Part shown: positions 11,432 through 20,402 of the stretch, piece by piece | Layout of the letters: the number at the start of each line of letters is the position of its first letter | Numbering within the stretch: the first letter of the stretch is position 1 | Assembly: GCF_047634355.1 (NCBI RefSeq) | Contig: NZ_JBLIAL010000002.1 | DNA length: 64,000 bases | Strand: one strand, 5' to 3' | Source of the DNA: Porticoccus sp002341315 | GTDB taxonomy: Bacteria > Pseudomonadota > Gammaproteobacteria > Pseudomonadales > Porticoccaceae | Made by a program: the position numbers and the translations under genes | The notes under the pieces: generated by a model | What the model saw: the letters and a program-made list of their open reading frames with translations, nothing else | Databases searched by the model: none | What the model was told of the DNA's origin: nothing

Positions 11432-13009
11432 ATGACAACAATAGGTATCCCCAAAGAAATTTATCCCGATGAAAGGCGTGTTGCCGCCACCCCCACCTCC
11501 GTTCAAAAGCTGCTCAAGCTCGGCTATGAGGTATTGGTTCAGTCGGGAGCTGGTGAACCAGCGCATTATGATGATGAAGCCTATATCAATGCCGGCGCGG
11601 CAATTGCTGTTGATGCGCCTGCGCTCTGGAGCCAGGCAGATTTTATTCTGAAAGTACGTGCTCCTATGGAAAACGCCATGCTCAACAGGCATGAAGTTGA
11701 CATGATGAAGCAGGGCGCTGGTCTGGCCAGCTACATCTGGCCGGCACAAACCCCTGAACTGCTGGAGAAGTTTGCGGCAAAAGGGGCCACGGTGTTCGCT
11801 ATCGACAGCCTGCCCCGGATCAGTCGCGCGCAGAAAATGGATGCCCTTAGTGCCATGGCCAATATTGCCGGTTATCGCGCCGTCATTGAGGCGGCCAACC
11901 ACTTCGGCCGTTTTTTTACCGGCCAGGTGACGGCGGCCGGGAAGGTCCCCCCCGCCAAGATCATGGTGATTGGTGCTGGCGTGGCAGGCCTTGCTGCCGT
12001 TGGTACCGCTAACAGCATGGGTGCCATCGTGCGTGCTTTCGATACCCGCCTCGAAGTGAAGGAGCAGGTGGAGAGCATGGGTGCCGAATTCCTCGAGCTG
12101 GATTTTGGCGATGAAGATGGCAGTGGTGGTGGCGGTTATGCCAAACAGATGAGCGATGAGTTCATCAAGGCCGAGATGGCACTGTTTGCCGAGCAGGCAG
12201 AAGAGGTGGATATCATTATCACCACTGCTCTGATTCCCGGCCGTCCGGCACCAAAACTGATTACCGCCGAGATGGTGGCTGCGATGAAGCCCGGCAGTGT
12301 GATTGTCGATCTGGCCTCGGAGCGGGGCGGTAACTGTGAACTCACCGAGCCGGGCAAGGTCGCTGTGCATCACGATGTGTCCATTATCGGTTATACCGAT
12401 CTGCCCAGCCGCATGGCAAAGGTGTCCAGTGATCTCTATGCCAGCAATCTGACACACTTGATGAACGATCTGACACCTGAGAAGGATGGTCAGCCCAGCG
12501 TTGATATGGAAGACACCGTCATTCGTGGACTCACGGTTGTTCACGATGGTGAAGTTACCTGGCCACCACCGAAAGTGGAGGTGGCGGTGAATACCGCGCC
12601 ACCGCCGAGTACTGAAGAGCCATCACCCAAGGGTAACAAGGCCAAAGAGCCCTCCGTGATTGGCCGGTGGCTGGGCAAGGGGTTGCTGCTGCTGGTGACG
12701 GTGCTGGCGCTGCTGGGTATTGGTAGCTACGCACCTCCGAGTTTCCTTACCCATTTTACGGTGTTTGTCCTGGCCTGTTTTATCGGCTGGCAGGTGATCT
12801 GGAATGTGACGGCGTCCCTCCACACCCCTCTGATGAGTGTGACCAATGCGATCAGTGGCATTATCGTGATCGGGGCGTTGCTGCATCTGGCGCAGTCTGA
12901 AAGCGGTGCAGTGGGCATCATGGCTTTTATCGCCGTGCTGATTGCTACCATCAATGTGGCCGGGGGCTTTCGGGTTACCCACCGCATGCTGAAAATGTTT
13001 CGCCGATAA
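11432..13009 (+). CDS. pntA: NAD(P) transhydrogenase, alpha subunit
   Basis: PntA with PntB forms the inner-membrane proton-translocating transhydrogenase that makes NADPH from NADH. The 525-residue product starts MTTIGIPKEIYPDERRVAATP, with the NAD-binding Rossmann motif GAGVAGLAAVGTANSMG (about residue 175). A Pro-rich linker (about residues 390-415) leads to the membrane part with four helices. It is the undivided E. coli-type subunit (510 residues there). I chose ATG 11432 because it matches the family start and has GGAGAG upstream. pntB follows after 12 bases. Confidence 0.96.
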   Translation: MTTIGIPKEIYPDERRVAATPTSVQKLLKLGYEVLVQSGAGEPAHYDDEAYINAGAAIAVDAPALWSQADFILKVRAPMENAMLNRHEVDMMKQGAGLASYIWPAQTPELLEKFAAKGATVFAIDSLPRISRAQKMDALSAMANIAGYRAVIEAANHFGRFFTGQVTAAGKVPPAKIMVIGAGVAGLAAVGTANSMGAIVRAFDTRLEVKEQVESMGAEFLELDFGDEDGSGGGGYAKQMSDEFIKAEMALFAEQAEEVDIIITTALIPGRPAPKLITAEMVAAMKPGSVIVDLASERGGNCELTEPGKVAVHHDVSIIGYTDLPSRMAKVSSDLYASNLTHLMNDLTPEKDGQPSVDMEDTVIRGLTVVHDGEVTWPPPKVEVAVNTAPPPSTEEPSPKGNKAKEPSVIGRWLGKGLLLLVTVLALLGIGSYAPPSFLTHFTVFVLACFIGWQVIWNVTASLHTPLMSVTNAISGIIVIGALLHLAQSESGAVGIMAFIAVLIATINVAGGFRVTHRMLKMFRR

Positions 13010-13021
13010 GGAGGGCACACC

Positions 13022-14416
13022 ATGAGTCCAGGAATCGTCAGTGTGGCCTACGTAGTGGCCAGTATATTATTCATTCTCAGCCTCGGTGGTTTGAGTCATC
13101 AGGAGTCTGCTCGCCGCGGTAACTACTATGGTGTCGCCGGTATTCTGATTGCCGTTGGCGTCACCATAGCCAATGTCGGCACGGGCGATATGGTCGCCAT
13201 TCTGGTTGCGATCGTGCTCGGCAGCATTATTGGTATTTTTCTCGCCAACCGGGTCGAAATGACCCAGATGCCGCAATTGGTAGCCCTGCTGCACAGCTTT
13301 GTCGGTCTGGCTGCCGTGCTGGTGGGCTTCTCCGGTTACATCGAACCATTGATCGTGACCCACGGTGCGGAGCACACCATCAAGCTGGTCGAGATATTCC
13401 TCGGCATTTTCATCGGTGCGGTAACCTTTACCGGATCGCTGATCGCCTGCGGCAAGCTGGATGGCCGTGTGTCCAGCAAAGCATTGACCCTGCCGGGTCG
13501 TCATCTGATGAACCTGGTGGCACTGGCCATTACCGTGGCACTGGGAATCATGTTTGTCGGTGCCGACAGTCACTGGGCCGGATTGCTGGCACTGATTATC
13601 ATGACCATTATCGCTAGTGTGCTGGGTGTCCACCTGATTATGGCTATCGGCGGTGCCGACATGCCGGTGGTGGTTTCCATGCTCAACAGCTACTCGGGTT
13701 GGGCCGCCGCCTCTATCGGTTTCATGCTGGGCAACGACCTGTTGATTGTGACCGGCGCACTGGTGGGCAGCAGTGGTGCCATCCTCAGTTACATTATGTG
13801 TCGCGCCATGAATCGCTCCTTTATCAGCGTGATTCTCGGTGGCTTTGGCCAAACGACCAGTAGCAGCAGTGCATTGACGGGGGATGAAAGTGTTCAGGAA
13901 ACCTCCATCGATGAGCTCGCCGAGGAACTGTTGTCTTCGGATTCGGTAATTATCGTGCCCGGCTATGGCATGGCAGTGGCCCAGGCGCAGAATGCAGTGG
14001 GCGACATTACCAAGTTGTTGCGCGAGAAGGGGATTACGGTGCGGTTTGGTATCCATCCGGTGGCGGGTCGATTGCCGGGGCACATGAATGTGTTGCTGGC
14101 AGAGGCCCACGTTCCCTATGACATCGTGCTGGAAATGGATGAAATCAACGAAGACTTTCCTTCAACAGACGTGGTGCTGGTGATCGGTGCCAATGACACC
14201 GTCAACCCGGCTGCTGCCGAGGACCCGGGCAGCCCCATCGCGGGTATGCCTGTTCTCGAAGTCTGGAAATCCCGTCAGGTAGTGATACTGAAACGCGGTA
14301 TGGCAACCGGCTATTCCGGTGTGGAAAATCCCCTGTTTTACAAGGATAACACCCGGATGTTATTTGGCGATGCCAAGGAAACCGTGGATAAGTTGCTGGG
14401 TGCACTGCGTTCATGA
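13022..14416 (+). CDS. pntB: NAD(P) transhydrogenase, beta subunit
   Basis: The 464-residue PntB has eight or nine membrane helices in its first 280 residues (domain II, the proton channel). The NADP-binding domain III follows, with VIIVPGYGMAVAQAQ (dinucleotide-binding loop), GIHPVAGRLPGHMNVLLAEA, DVVLVIGANDTVNPAA and the closing KRGMATGYSGVENPLF. Length equals the family norm. AAGGAGGG lies 7 bases before the ATG. It is the second gene of pntAB, and a strong hairpin follows at 14435-14459. Confidence 0.97.
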   Translation: MSPGIVSVAYVVASILFILSLGGLSHQESARRGNYYGVAGILIAVGVTIANVGTGDMVAILVAIVLGSIIGIFLANRVEMTQMPQLVALLHSFVGLAAVLVGFSGYIEPLIVTHGAEHTIKLVEIFLGIFIGAVTFTGSLIACGKLDGRVSSKALTLPGRHLMNLVALAITVALGIMFVGADSHWAGLLALIIMTIIASVLGVHLIMAIGGADMPVVVSMLNSYSGWAAASIGFMLGNDLLIVTGALVGSSGAILSYIMCRAMNRSFISVILGGFGQTTSSSSALTGDESVQETSIDELAEELLSSDSVIIVPGYGMAVAQAQNAVGDITKLLREKGITVRFGIHPVAGRLPGHMNVLLAEAHVPYDIVLEMDEINEDFPSTDVVLVIGANDTVNPAAAEDPGSPIAGMPVLEVWKSRQVVILKRGMATGYSGVENPLFYKDNTRMLFGDAKETVDKLLGALRS

Positions 14417-14434
14417 CCCGGTGGATTTGACCAC

Positions 14435-14459
14435 AAGCGGTCTGCGGCGCAGACCGCTT
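14435..14459. terminator. Hairpin after pntB
   Basis: A perfect 11-bp stem (14435-14445 and 14449-14459) with a 3-base loop begins 18 bases after the pntB stop. It lacks a T-run, so it may be a transcript-stabilising hairpin rather than an intrinsic terminator. Confidence 0.5.
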
Positions 14460-14630
14460 CAATCAGTGCAAATCGCTTCGCTCATTACCGCGCTCAAGCA
14501 CGTAATGAACAGAAAATCGATGCCTGACCGGTACCTCCTGTCTGCCGGGTGTCGCTCCTTCTGGATAACATGCTGATCAACAATCGGGACTCCTCCCCGC
14601 CATTTTTTGGGCATATAATTTGATGAATTT

Positions 14631-16415
14631 ATGAAGCAGCATATCGGCGTGGTACAAACGATCCCCGATTTCCAGTCTGAGCTGGAGGTGCTGGCCGGGG
14701 GGCTGCAGGACGGCCAGCCCGGAATGCCTTCAGCCATTCTGGTGCAGCTCTTCTTTTCTTCCGATAACCTTGAGTGGATAAATCAGGTAACTGAGGCTGT
14801 GCTGACCGTCATGCCCGAGGCGATTGTCGTCGGTGCGACCACAGATGGCGAGATTGCCAACGGCAAGACACTGACCAATAGTACCGTCTTCTCCATTTCC
14901 GTTTTTGCAAAAACCACCCTGCGGGTGGTTGCCGATACCTGCCTTCCCGGAGAGGAGCTGGCGCTCGGGGAAGAACTGCGAGACCAGCTGCTCAAGCAGG
15001 AGCAGCAGATTGCCGGTGTGCTTTTCCTGGCGACGCCCCTGTCAATCAATGTCAGCAGGTTGCTGGATGGACTGGCCTCTGGTGGCATCAATTTCCCCCT
15101 GTTCGGCGGCGGTGCAGGCGATTATGCCGTCATGGAACACAGCCTTGTTATTGCCAACCGTCAGACCATTGACTGTGGGGCGGTGGTGGTTGCCCTGGTC
15201 AGCGACGATCTGGTTGTCAAGGAATATACCTATTCTGGCTGGATGCCGCTGACCAGGGAAATGACCATTACCGCCACAAAGAATGACAGGATTGCCACCG
15301 AGATTGATGGTCGGCCTGCCTATGACGTGTACAGCGGTTATCTGGGTATCGAGAACGATCAGCAATTTTTCCTCAACTCCCTGGAATTCCCGTTTCTGGT
15401 GAAGCGCGATAACGAACTGCTTGGCCGCACGCCCATGAAGACAACCGAGGACGGCGGGATACATTTCATTGCTGATGTTAGACCCGGTGATAAATTTCGT
15501 ATCGGTTATGGTGATCCCAAAGAAATTATTGCCCACGCCAAACATGTTCGTGATGAGCTGGGCGAATTTTGTCCCGAGGCTATTTTTCTCTATACCTGCT
15601 GCTGCAGGCGCTTTCTGATGCAAAATGACGTTGAAATGGAAACGCTGCCATTTGAAGAAGTCGCACCAACCGCCGGTTTCTATACCTATGGTGAATTCCT
15701 GGGTAAGGGCAGTCACATCAGCCATTACAACTCCACCATGTTGGTGGTGGGTATGCGGGAGGGGGAGCCGAAACAACCGGTGACGGATAACGTTATCCGT
15801 CAGAAACCTGGGGCCGATCTGGCCGAGAAACCCGACCTGTACAAAAATCAGCACATCCGTGTGGTAACCCAGCTCATTCACTTCATCGAAACCATCACTG
15901 CCGAACTTGAAGATCGAAACAGGGAGCTGATGCAGCTGGCGGTGACGGATAAGCTGACCGGCTTGTTCAATCGGGCCAAACTTGATCAGGTACTGGATGA
16001 AGAGATTGTCCGCCACAACCGTTATGGCACGGAATTCTGCGTCATCATGGCGGACATCGATGACTTCAAGATGATCAACGACACCTTCGGTCATCACAAG
16101 GGCGATGCTGCGCTGATGGCATTTTCGGACATTCTTCGGCACAGCATTCGTGTCAATGACACGGCCGGTCGCTGGGGTGGAGAAGAGTTCCTGATTGTTC
16201 TGCCGCACACCTCGGTCGATGCGGCCGCACAGACCGCTGAAAAGATCCGCACACTTGTGGCGAGCGGTGATTATGGTGAGGTTAAAACCGTCACAGCCAG
16301 TTTTGGTGTGCTGGCGCACAAGCCCGGTGAAACCGTGGACGACCTGTTGTTGCGAGCGGACATGGCACTGTACGCAGCGAAGCGTAAAGGCCGCAATGCG
16401 GTGGTCAGCCAATAG
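14631..16415 (+). CDS. FIST sensor domain - GGDEF diguanylate cyclase
   Basis: This is a 594-residue fusion. Residues about 30-220 form the FIST N domain (VVGATTDGEIANG, FGGGAGDY) and about 230-390 FIST_C (YTYSGWMPL, ending at the Cys-rich LYTCCCRRFL and APTAGFYTYGEF). A coiled linker leads to a GGDEF domain (about 425-590). The cyclase signature RWGGEEFLIVLP is intact, and an RVND inhibitory site lies five residues before it, so active and c-di-GMP feedback-controlled synthesis is expected. FIST domains are thought to bind small ligands, perhaps amino acids. No membrane helix is seen, so it should be cytosolic. It stands alone. The ligand is unknown. Confidence 0.9.
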   Translation: MKQHIGVVQTIPDFQSELEVLAGGLQDGQPGMPSAILVQLFFSSDNLEWINQVTEAVLTVMPEAIVVGATTDGEIANGKTLTNSTVFSISVFAKTTLRVVADTCLPGEELALGEELRDQLLKQEQQIAGVLFLATPLSINVSRLLDGLASGGINFPLFGGGAGDYAVMEHSLVIANRQTIDCGAVVVALVSDDLVVKEYTYSGWMPLTREMTITATKNDRIATEIDGRPAYDVYSGYLGIENDQQFFLNSLEFPFLVKRDNELLGRTPMKTTEDGGIHFIADVRPGDKFRIGYGDPKEIIAHAKHVRDELGEFCPEAIFLYTCCCRRFLMQNDVEMETLPFEEVAPTAGFYTYGEFLGKGSHISHYNSTMLVVGMREGEPKQPVTDNVIRQKPGADLAEKPDLYKNQHIRVVTQLIHFIETITAELEDRNRELMQLAVTDKLTGLFNRAKLDQVLDEEIVRHNRYGTEFCVIMADIDDFKMINDTFGHHKGDAALMAFSDILRHSIRVNDTAGRWGGEEFLIVLPHTSVDAAAQTAEKIRTLVASGDYGEVKTVTASFGVLAHKPGETVDDLLLRADMALYAAKRKGRNAVVSQ

Positions 16416-16447
16416 AAATTGCTCGATCTATTGCCCGGTTTTTTCCA

Positions 16448-16870
16448 TCAGATAGCCAGATAACCCATTATCACCACTGCATATCGCAGGCCTTTCCCCG
16501 TGGCCACCAGAATAAAAAAAGTGCTGGCGGGGACTTTCATCAGACCGCCGATCACCGTCAGGGCATCGCCGCCTATCGGCAGCCAGGTCATCAGCAGACT
16601 CCATTTTCCGTAACGGTTGAACCAGTTTTGTGCCCGCTCTATATCCCGCTTGCGGGTGTTAAACCAGCGGCGTTTCGAGTAGTCCCCCAAACGCAGCCCG
16701 ATCCACCAGTTAACCCCTGCACCCAGGGTATTGCCAGTGGTTGCGAACAGCCACAGCAGCAGAGGGTCGAGTCCATCCCGTAGCTGTGCGACCAACAGAA
16801 TCTCGGAATAAAAAGGCAGTAGGGTGGCCGCACCAAAAGCGACGGCACAAAGCAATAAATAATCTGTCAT
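16448..16870 (-). CDS. YqaA family (DedA-like) inner-membrane protein
   Basis: The 140-residue protein resembles E. coli YqaA (about 142 residues), a short member of the SNARE-associated/DedA superfamily. Visible hallmarks are the re-entrant LLPFYSEILL segment, TTGNTLGAGVNWWIGLRLG, and the WFNRYGKWSLLMTWLPIGGDALTVIGGLM block. It has about four hydrophobic segments. DedA relatives help lipid-carrier recycling and membrane homeostasis, but the role of YqaA itself is not known. It converges on the FIST-GGDEF gene. Confidence 0.85.
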   Translation of the reverse strand: MTDYLLLCAVAFGAATLLPFYSEILLVAQLRDGLDPLLLWLFATTGNTLGAGVNWWIGLRLGDYSKRRWFNTRKRDIERAQNWFNRYGKWSLLMTWLPIGGDALTVIGGLMKVPASTFFILVATGKGLRYAVVIMGYLAI

Positions 16871-17098
16871 GGGGTTACCGGAGACCAGTCAGTCATGGGG
16901 GAGGGACCTGCTTGACCATGGGTAAAAGGAATGCCGGTGAGCATAAAGACTATAGGGGTTCGCTTCAAACAGGTACTGCAAACAATAACAAGTTAAGCGC
17001 CTAGAAGTATTTTGGTCGACGCTACGTCTGGATGACACAGTAACGGGGCGGATGCACGCCAAAATGAAACCTTGGCGAAATTTGAACAGCGCTGAGTC

Positions 17099-17137
17099 CT
17101 GCGGTTTTCAGCTGTTAGGAGTTCAGTAAAACCGCAG
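17099..17137 (-). terminator. Hairpin spanning the CIA30 gene stop
   Basis: A perfect 10-bp inverted repeat (17099-17108 and 17128-17137) encloses the last codons and stop of the CIA30 gene, the end of the seven-gene operon. There is no T-run after it on the minus strand, so it is a weak terminator or an RNA-protecting hairpin. Confidence 0.4.
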
Positions 17138-17638
17138 GGCCGATAGCGCGAGATCCGCTTCGAAGGCGCGCCCGATAGCCACAAGGCCTATCCGTTTCAG
17201 GTTACGGAGATTGAGCGGCGTCTCGGTGCGATGGGCAACGAAGTCATTGAACGGCAACCTGAGGGTTTGCCATTCCGGTTTGACCTTGAAGGGCTGACGG
17301 TAAGACTGCCAGGGTCTGCTCAGTTCGGTGGTTCTCAGGTGAACGGCATACTCTTCCGCCGGACCGCAGACATCCAGTTCGATGCCCTGCCACGCGCTAC
17401 CGTCCACGGCTGTTTGGTCGGTGGATAAATCCAGTGCCATCTGCAGAAACCCGCCGTTATTCTCGAGGCTCACCCGGCCGCGCATGCGCAATGCCAAACG
17501 GTTGCCGATAGTTTCACGGGTCAGGGTGCCTTCCGACAGCCCACCCATCACACCGTCGGTGACCAGCCGCCACCGGCATGCATTGCTGTCGGCGGGGCGA
17601 TCTGATTCAAGGCTGTCAAAAATAACGGAGGAGGCCAT
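17123..17638 (-). CDS. CIA30 (NDUFAF1-like) family protein
   Basis: The 171-residue protein matches the CIA30 family, named after a mitochondrial complex I assembly factor. It shows WRLVTDGVMGGLSEGTL, the GFLQMALDL strand region, WQGIELDVCG, and YRQPFKVKPEWQTLRLPFNDF, the galactose-binding-like jelly-roll pattern. No signal peptide is seen. Bacterial members have no settled function. It starts 5 bases after the NTP_transf_5 gene and so appears to be the last gene of the PqqD/HprK operon, an unusual setting for it. Whether it works in that pathway is inference. Confidence 0.8.
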   Translation of the reverse strand: MASSVIFDSLESDRPADSNACRWRLVTDGVMGGLSEGTLTRETIGNRLALRMRGRVSLENNGGFLQMALDLSTDQTAVDGSAWQGIELDVCGPAEEYAVHLRTTELSRPWQSYRQPFKVKPEWQTLRLPFNDFVAHRTETPLNLRNLKRIGLVAIGRAFEADLALSALRFY

Positions 17639-17643
17639 GACTA

Positions 17644-18753
17644 TTATCGATCCTTTTTACTCGTTTGAGGTGCCGGTTTGGGAACAGCCATGAAGACCAG
17701 ATAAACCAATGCCAGAACGACTGTCGCGGCAGAAAAATTTGCTAGGCGGCGGTAGGTTGGGCGATCTGGAAAACGGTGGCAGATTACTGTGTAGCGCCCA
17801 GCGATTGTCTCTTTAAGCCATTTGGCCGAGAGTGGTCTGGCGTCGGAAAACCTGGGAATCCGGCCTCGAGAAGGGCTGTTTTCGGCGGCTGTGGTGATGG
17901 TCTGTGGTAGGTCTATGCCGTAATTGGCGGCAATGTTGATGCCGACCAAAAAAAGCGTTTCTTTCTTGTCGGCAATTGCAAGTTCGTGTGCTTCCTGCCA
18001 ATCCTGTGCCGTGAGGCTTTTCGACATCTTAGCCAGGTCGACAAGCCAGTTCAGGTTGTCTTCGAAGTTACCCATGACCGCATGTAGAACCACCATGAAT
18101 AGTTCGATGGGTCTGGCCGGTTTTAACAATCCGGTTGCTGTTGAATGTGCTGGTTGGACCCAGGCCAGTTGCGTAAGCCGGTCGGATGTATAGCTGCCCA
18201 GGCGACGGTGCAGATCGAGCTTCACATCACTCTGGGGGTGAACAAGTTGGACGCCGTGGTTCGGATCCAGGCCAAAAAAGCGATGAACAGTGCCTTTCCT
18301 CTCCAAGTCGGCATACTCATGCGCCCAACCATTCTGCAGTAGCAACTTCAGCGCGCGGGCATGGTGTTCTGGGGCCACCAAAAGATCCATGTCGGCCATC
18401 GACCGCAGGGTCCGTTGGGGGTAGTAGTCAGCCAGGCCGACCCCCTTCAAAGCCATGACAGGTATAGCCTGCTGGGCAAACAGGTTGACTACTTTTTCTA
18501 ACTGATGGGTGCGATGTTGATACGCTATCCACCAGTATTGATAAAGTATTTTGAGACGAGCCTGGTGGATTGATGACAGACCAAAGCGCTGTGTCTGGTG
18601 ATGGATCAGTGGCGACAGGCGCATAATACCGAAACTCATGGTATCGATGACGATCGTCTGATCCCAGGCATCCAGTAGCTCGCCTGCAGTGACCGCATCC
18701 TCAGCCAGACAGAGTTTTAGTGAAAGCTCTTCAATAGATAGCGTTGTCAGCAT
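17644..18753 (-). CDS. NTP_transf_5 family nucleotidyltransferase-like protein
   Basis: The 369-residue protein matches the uncharacterised nucleotidyltransferase family PF14907. The core is IPVMALKGVGLADYYP followed by RSMADMDLLV (metal-binding Asp-x-Asp, about residues 118-121), then a loop rich in VKLDLHRRLG, and helices ending LNWLVDLAKM. A C-terminal hydrophobic segment (about residues 340-358) may anchor it to the membrane. Members occur in lasso-peptide and HprK/PqqD loci, where they are proposed to add a nucleotide or related group to a peptide or sugar. It overlaps the ABC gene by 7 bases, so it belongs to the same operon. The substrate is unknown. Confidence 0.82.
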   Translation of the reverse strand: MLTTLSIEELSLKLCLAEDAVTAGELLDAWDQTIVIDTMSFGIMRLSPLIHHQTQRFGLSSIHQARLKILYQYWWIAYQHRTHQLEKVVNLFAQQAIPVMALKGVGLADYYPQRTLRSMADMDLLVAPEHHARALKLLLQNGWAHEYADLERKGTVHRFFGLDPNHGVQLVHPQSDVKLDLHRRLGSYTSDRLTQLAWVQPAHSTATGLLKPARPIELFMVVLHAVMGNFEDNLNWLVDLAKMSKSLTAQDWQEAHELAIADKKETLFLVGINIAANYGIDLPQTITTAAENSPSRGRIPRFSDARPLSAKWLKETIAGRYTVICHRFPDRPTYRRLANFSAATVVLALVYLVFMAVPKPAPQTSKKDR

Positions 18754-20402
18754 GGTGTGAACTTTATGGTCTGATCGGCAATGTCATCAAATTCGTCAAG
18801 GTGGCTGATGATAATGATGATTTTGTCATCTTTTAACTGCGCGATAGTACGCTTTAGTAAATTGATGGATGTGCGATCGAGGTGATTGGTGGGCTCATCG
18901 AGAACCAGTAGTGTATGGTTCGTATAGAGCTCGCGGAGCAGTGCAATTCGCCGGGCTTCTCCCCCCGATAACGCACCGCCACATTCGCCAACCTGATAGT
19001 TTTCCGGGTCCTTCAGCACCGGTAACAGCTGCCGTTTCAGTTCGGGGTCGCCGTCACTCCATTGCTGTTCTGCCGCAGGGTGGCCGAATAGTACATTGTC
19101 TTTGATCGTGCCGCCGAACAGGGTCACATGCTGATCAATCAAGGCTGTTTGATGGCGCCACAGGGACAGTTCCGGCCAGGGTGTTGGCACACCGTTAATA
19201 CACAGCTCACCGGCATTGGGCGTTAAATGGCCCAGCAGAATACGGGCCATGGTGGATTTCCCCGCGCCATTTTCACCTTTCCACAGATAAATATTGCCCT
19301 GCTCGAGACCGAGCGATGTGTTTTTGATGACTGGCTTATCGGGATAGCTGAAGCAAACGTTGCTCAGGACAATCGACTTTAGCGGTTCTGTGGCACACGA
19401 ATAGGCGTTTTCGTGCTCGCGGTCTGACTTTGTGGGTTTTAGCTCGGAGGGCAACCTGAAAAATCTGTCGAGGGTTATAGCTGCCTCTTGCGCATCCATA
19501 AAGCTGAAAAGTGCGGTGCTTAGCGGTTGTATATGGCTTTGGATAATGCTCAGCAGGAACAGCACAAGCACAAACTCCTGAGCGCTGAGTTCACCACTTT
19601 GTATGAGATAAACGCCAAGAAAAAGGGTGGCTACGCGGAGTACGTTGCCGGACCAGTTAAGCCATGACTTCCAGAATAATTGCTCTCGCAGCATACGAGT
19701 GTTATCGGAGAGAAACTCGCGGGTATGGTCGTGGTGCTGCGCGGCGGTATCGGCTACCCCGCGACCCATTTTGAATAATTCAAACTTGTCCAGCAGGGCG
19801 ACTGCCCAGCCATGTTGCCGGCGCCAGGCCGCCTGAAAGGCGACCAGCAGCGGCCGTGTTTTTTGTTTGGTGGTAATACCCAGCAGCGCAATCAGGCCCA
19901 TGCCGACCAGACAAAATATCACCATGGTTGTACTGAGCCATGCGATAAAGCCCAGCATCGCAAGCACAATAATTGTGCTGATCAGCACCGAGTCCAGCAG
20001 TTTGCTGATTCCCTGGCGAATACGCCAGAAGTCGGACATCAACAGATCGTACAAATACGCGCGTTTGGATTGTTTAAAGGCCAGCCACTGCAAACCGGCC
20101 AGTTGACGATAGAGTTTGTCGCTCAGCCTGAGGCAGGCCGCATCAATGATTGCGAAGTTATAAAACGCCTGGCGCCACGCCAGCCATTGCGCGAGCGAAA
20201 ACACAACGACAATACCGGCTATTTCAACAAAAAATGGGCCATCGAAGGCTGTTGGCAGCGGCTGGATGGCACGATAGATCAACAGGGGCCAGCCAATCGA
20301 TAAGCCCGTCTGGAGCAGGCCCAAGAACAGGCTGCGGTAGAGTTGCCCGTTGGGAATGGCGCGCAACACAGACAACGGTGTAAAGCGAAATGAGTCAGTC
20401 AT
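18747..20402 (-). CDS. ABC exporter, fused permease and ATPase
   Basis: The 551-residue protein combines six predicted membrane helices (residues about 20-300) with an ATPase domain. That domain has Walker A GENGAGKST (about residue 375), signature ALSGGEARRIALLREL, Walker B LLVLDEPTNHLD and an H-loop SHLDEFD. This is the half-transporter layout of peptide, lipid or siderophore exporters. The transmembrane part has no N-terminal peptidase (C39) domain, so it would not trim a leader peptide. It overlaps its neighbours by 7 and 8 bases and presumably exports, or flips, the product of this operon. Confidence 0.9.
   Translation of the reverse strand: MTDSFRFTPLSVLRAIPNGQLYRSLFLGLLQTGLSIGWPLLIYRAIQPLPTAFDGPFFVEIAGIVVVFSLAQWLAWRQAFYNFAIIDAACLRLSDKLYRQLAGLQWLAFKQSKRAYLYDLLMSDFWRIRQGISKLLDSVLISTIIVLAMLGFIAWLSTTMVIFCLVGMGLIALLGITTKQKTRPLLVAFQAAWRRQHGWAVALLDKFELFKMGRGVADTAAQHHDHTREFLSDNTRMLREQLFWKSWLNWSGNVLRVATLFLGVYLIQSGELSAQEFVLVLFLLSIIQSHIQPLSTALFSFMDAQEAAITLDRFFRLPSELKPTKSDREHENAYSCATEPLKSIVLSNVCFSYPDKPVIKNTSLGLEQGNIYLWKGENGAGKSTMARILLGHLTPNAGELCINGVPTPWPELSLWRHQTALIDQHVTLFGGTIKDNVLFGHPAAEQQWSDGDPELKRQLLPVLKDPENYQVGECGGALSGGEARRIALLRELYTNHTLLVLDEPTNHLDRTSINLLKRTIAQLKDDKIIIIISHLDEFDDIADQTIKFTPC

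Noticed and set aside
13067..14110. A 347-residue, His/Gln-rich frame antisense to pntB
   Set aside because: Skewed composition is what antisense reading of membrane-protein codons gives; pntB is certain.
15042..16412. A 456-residue frame antisense to the FIST-GGDEF gene
   Set aside because: Same reasoning: the opposite strand has clear domain motifs through its full length.
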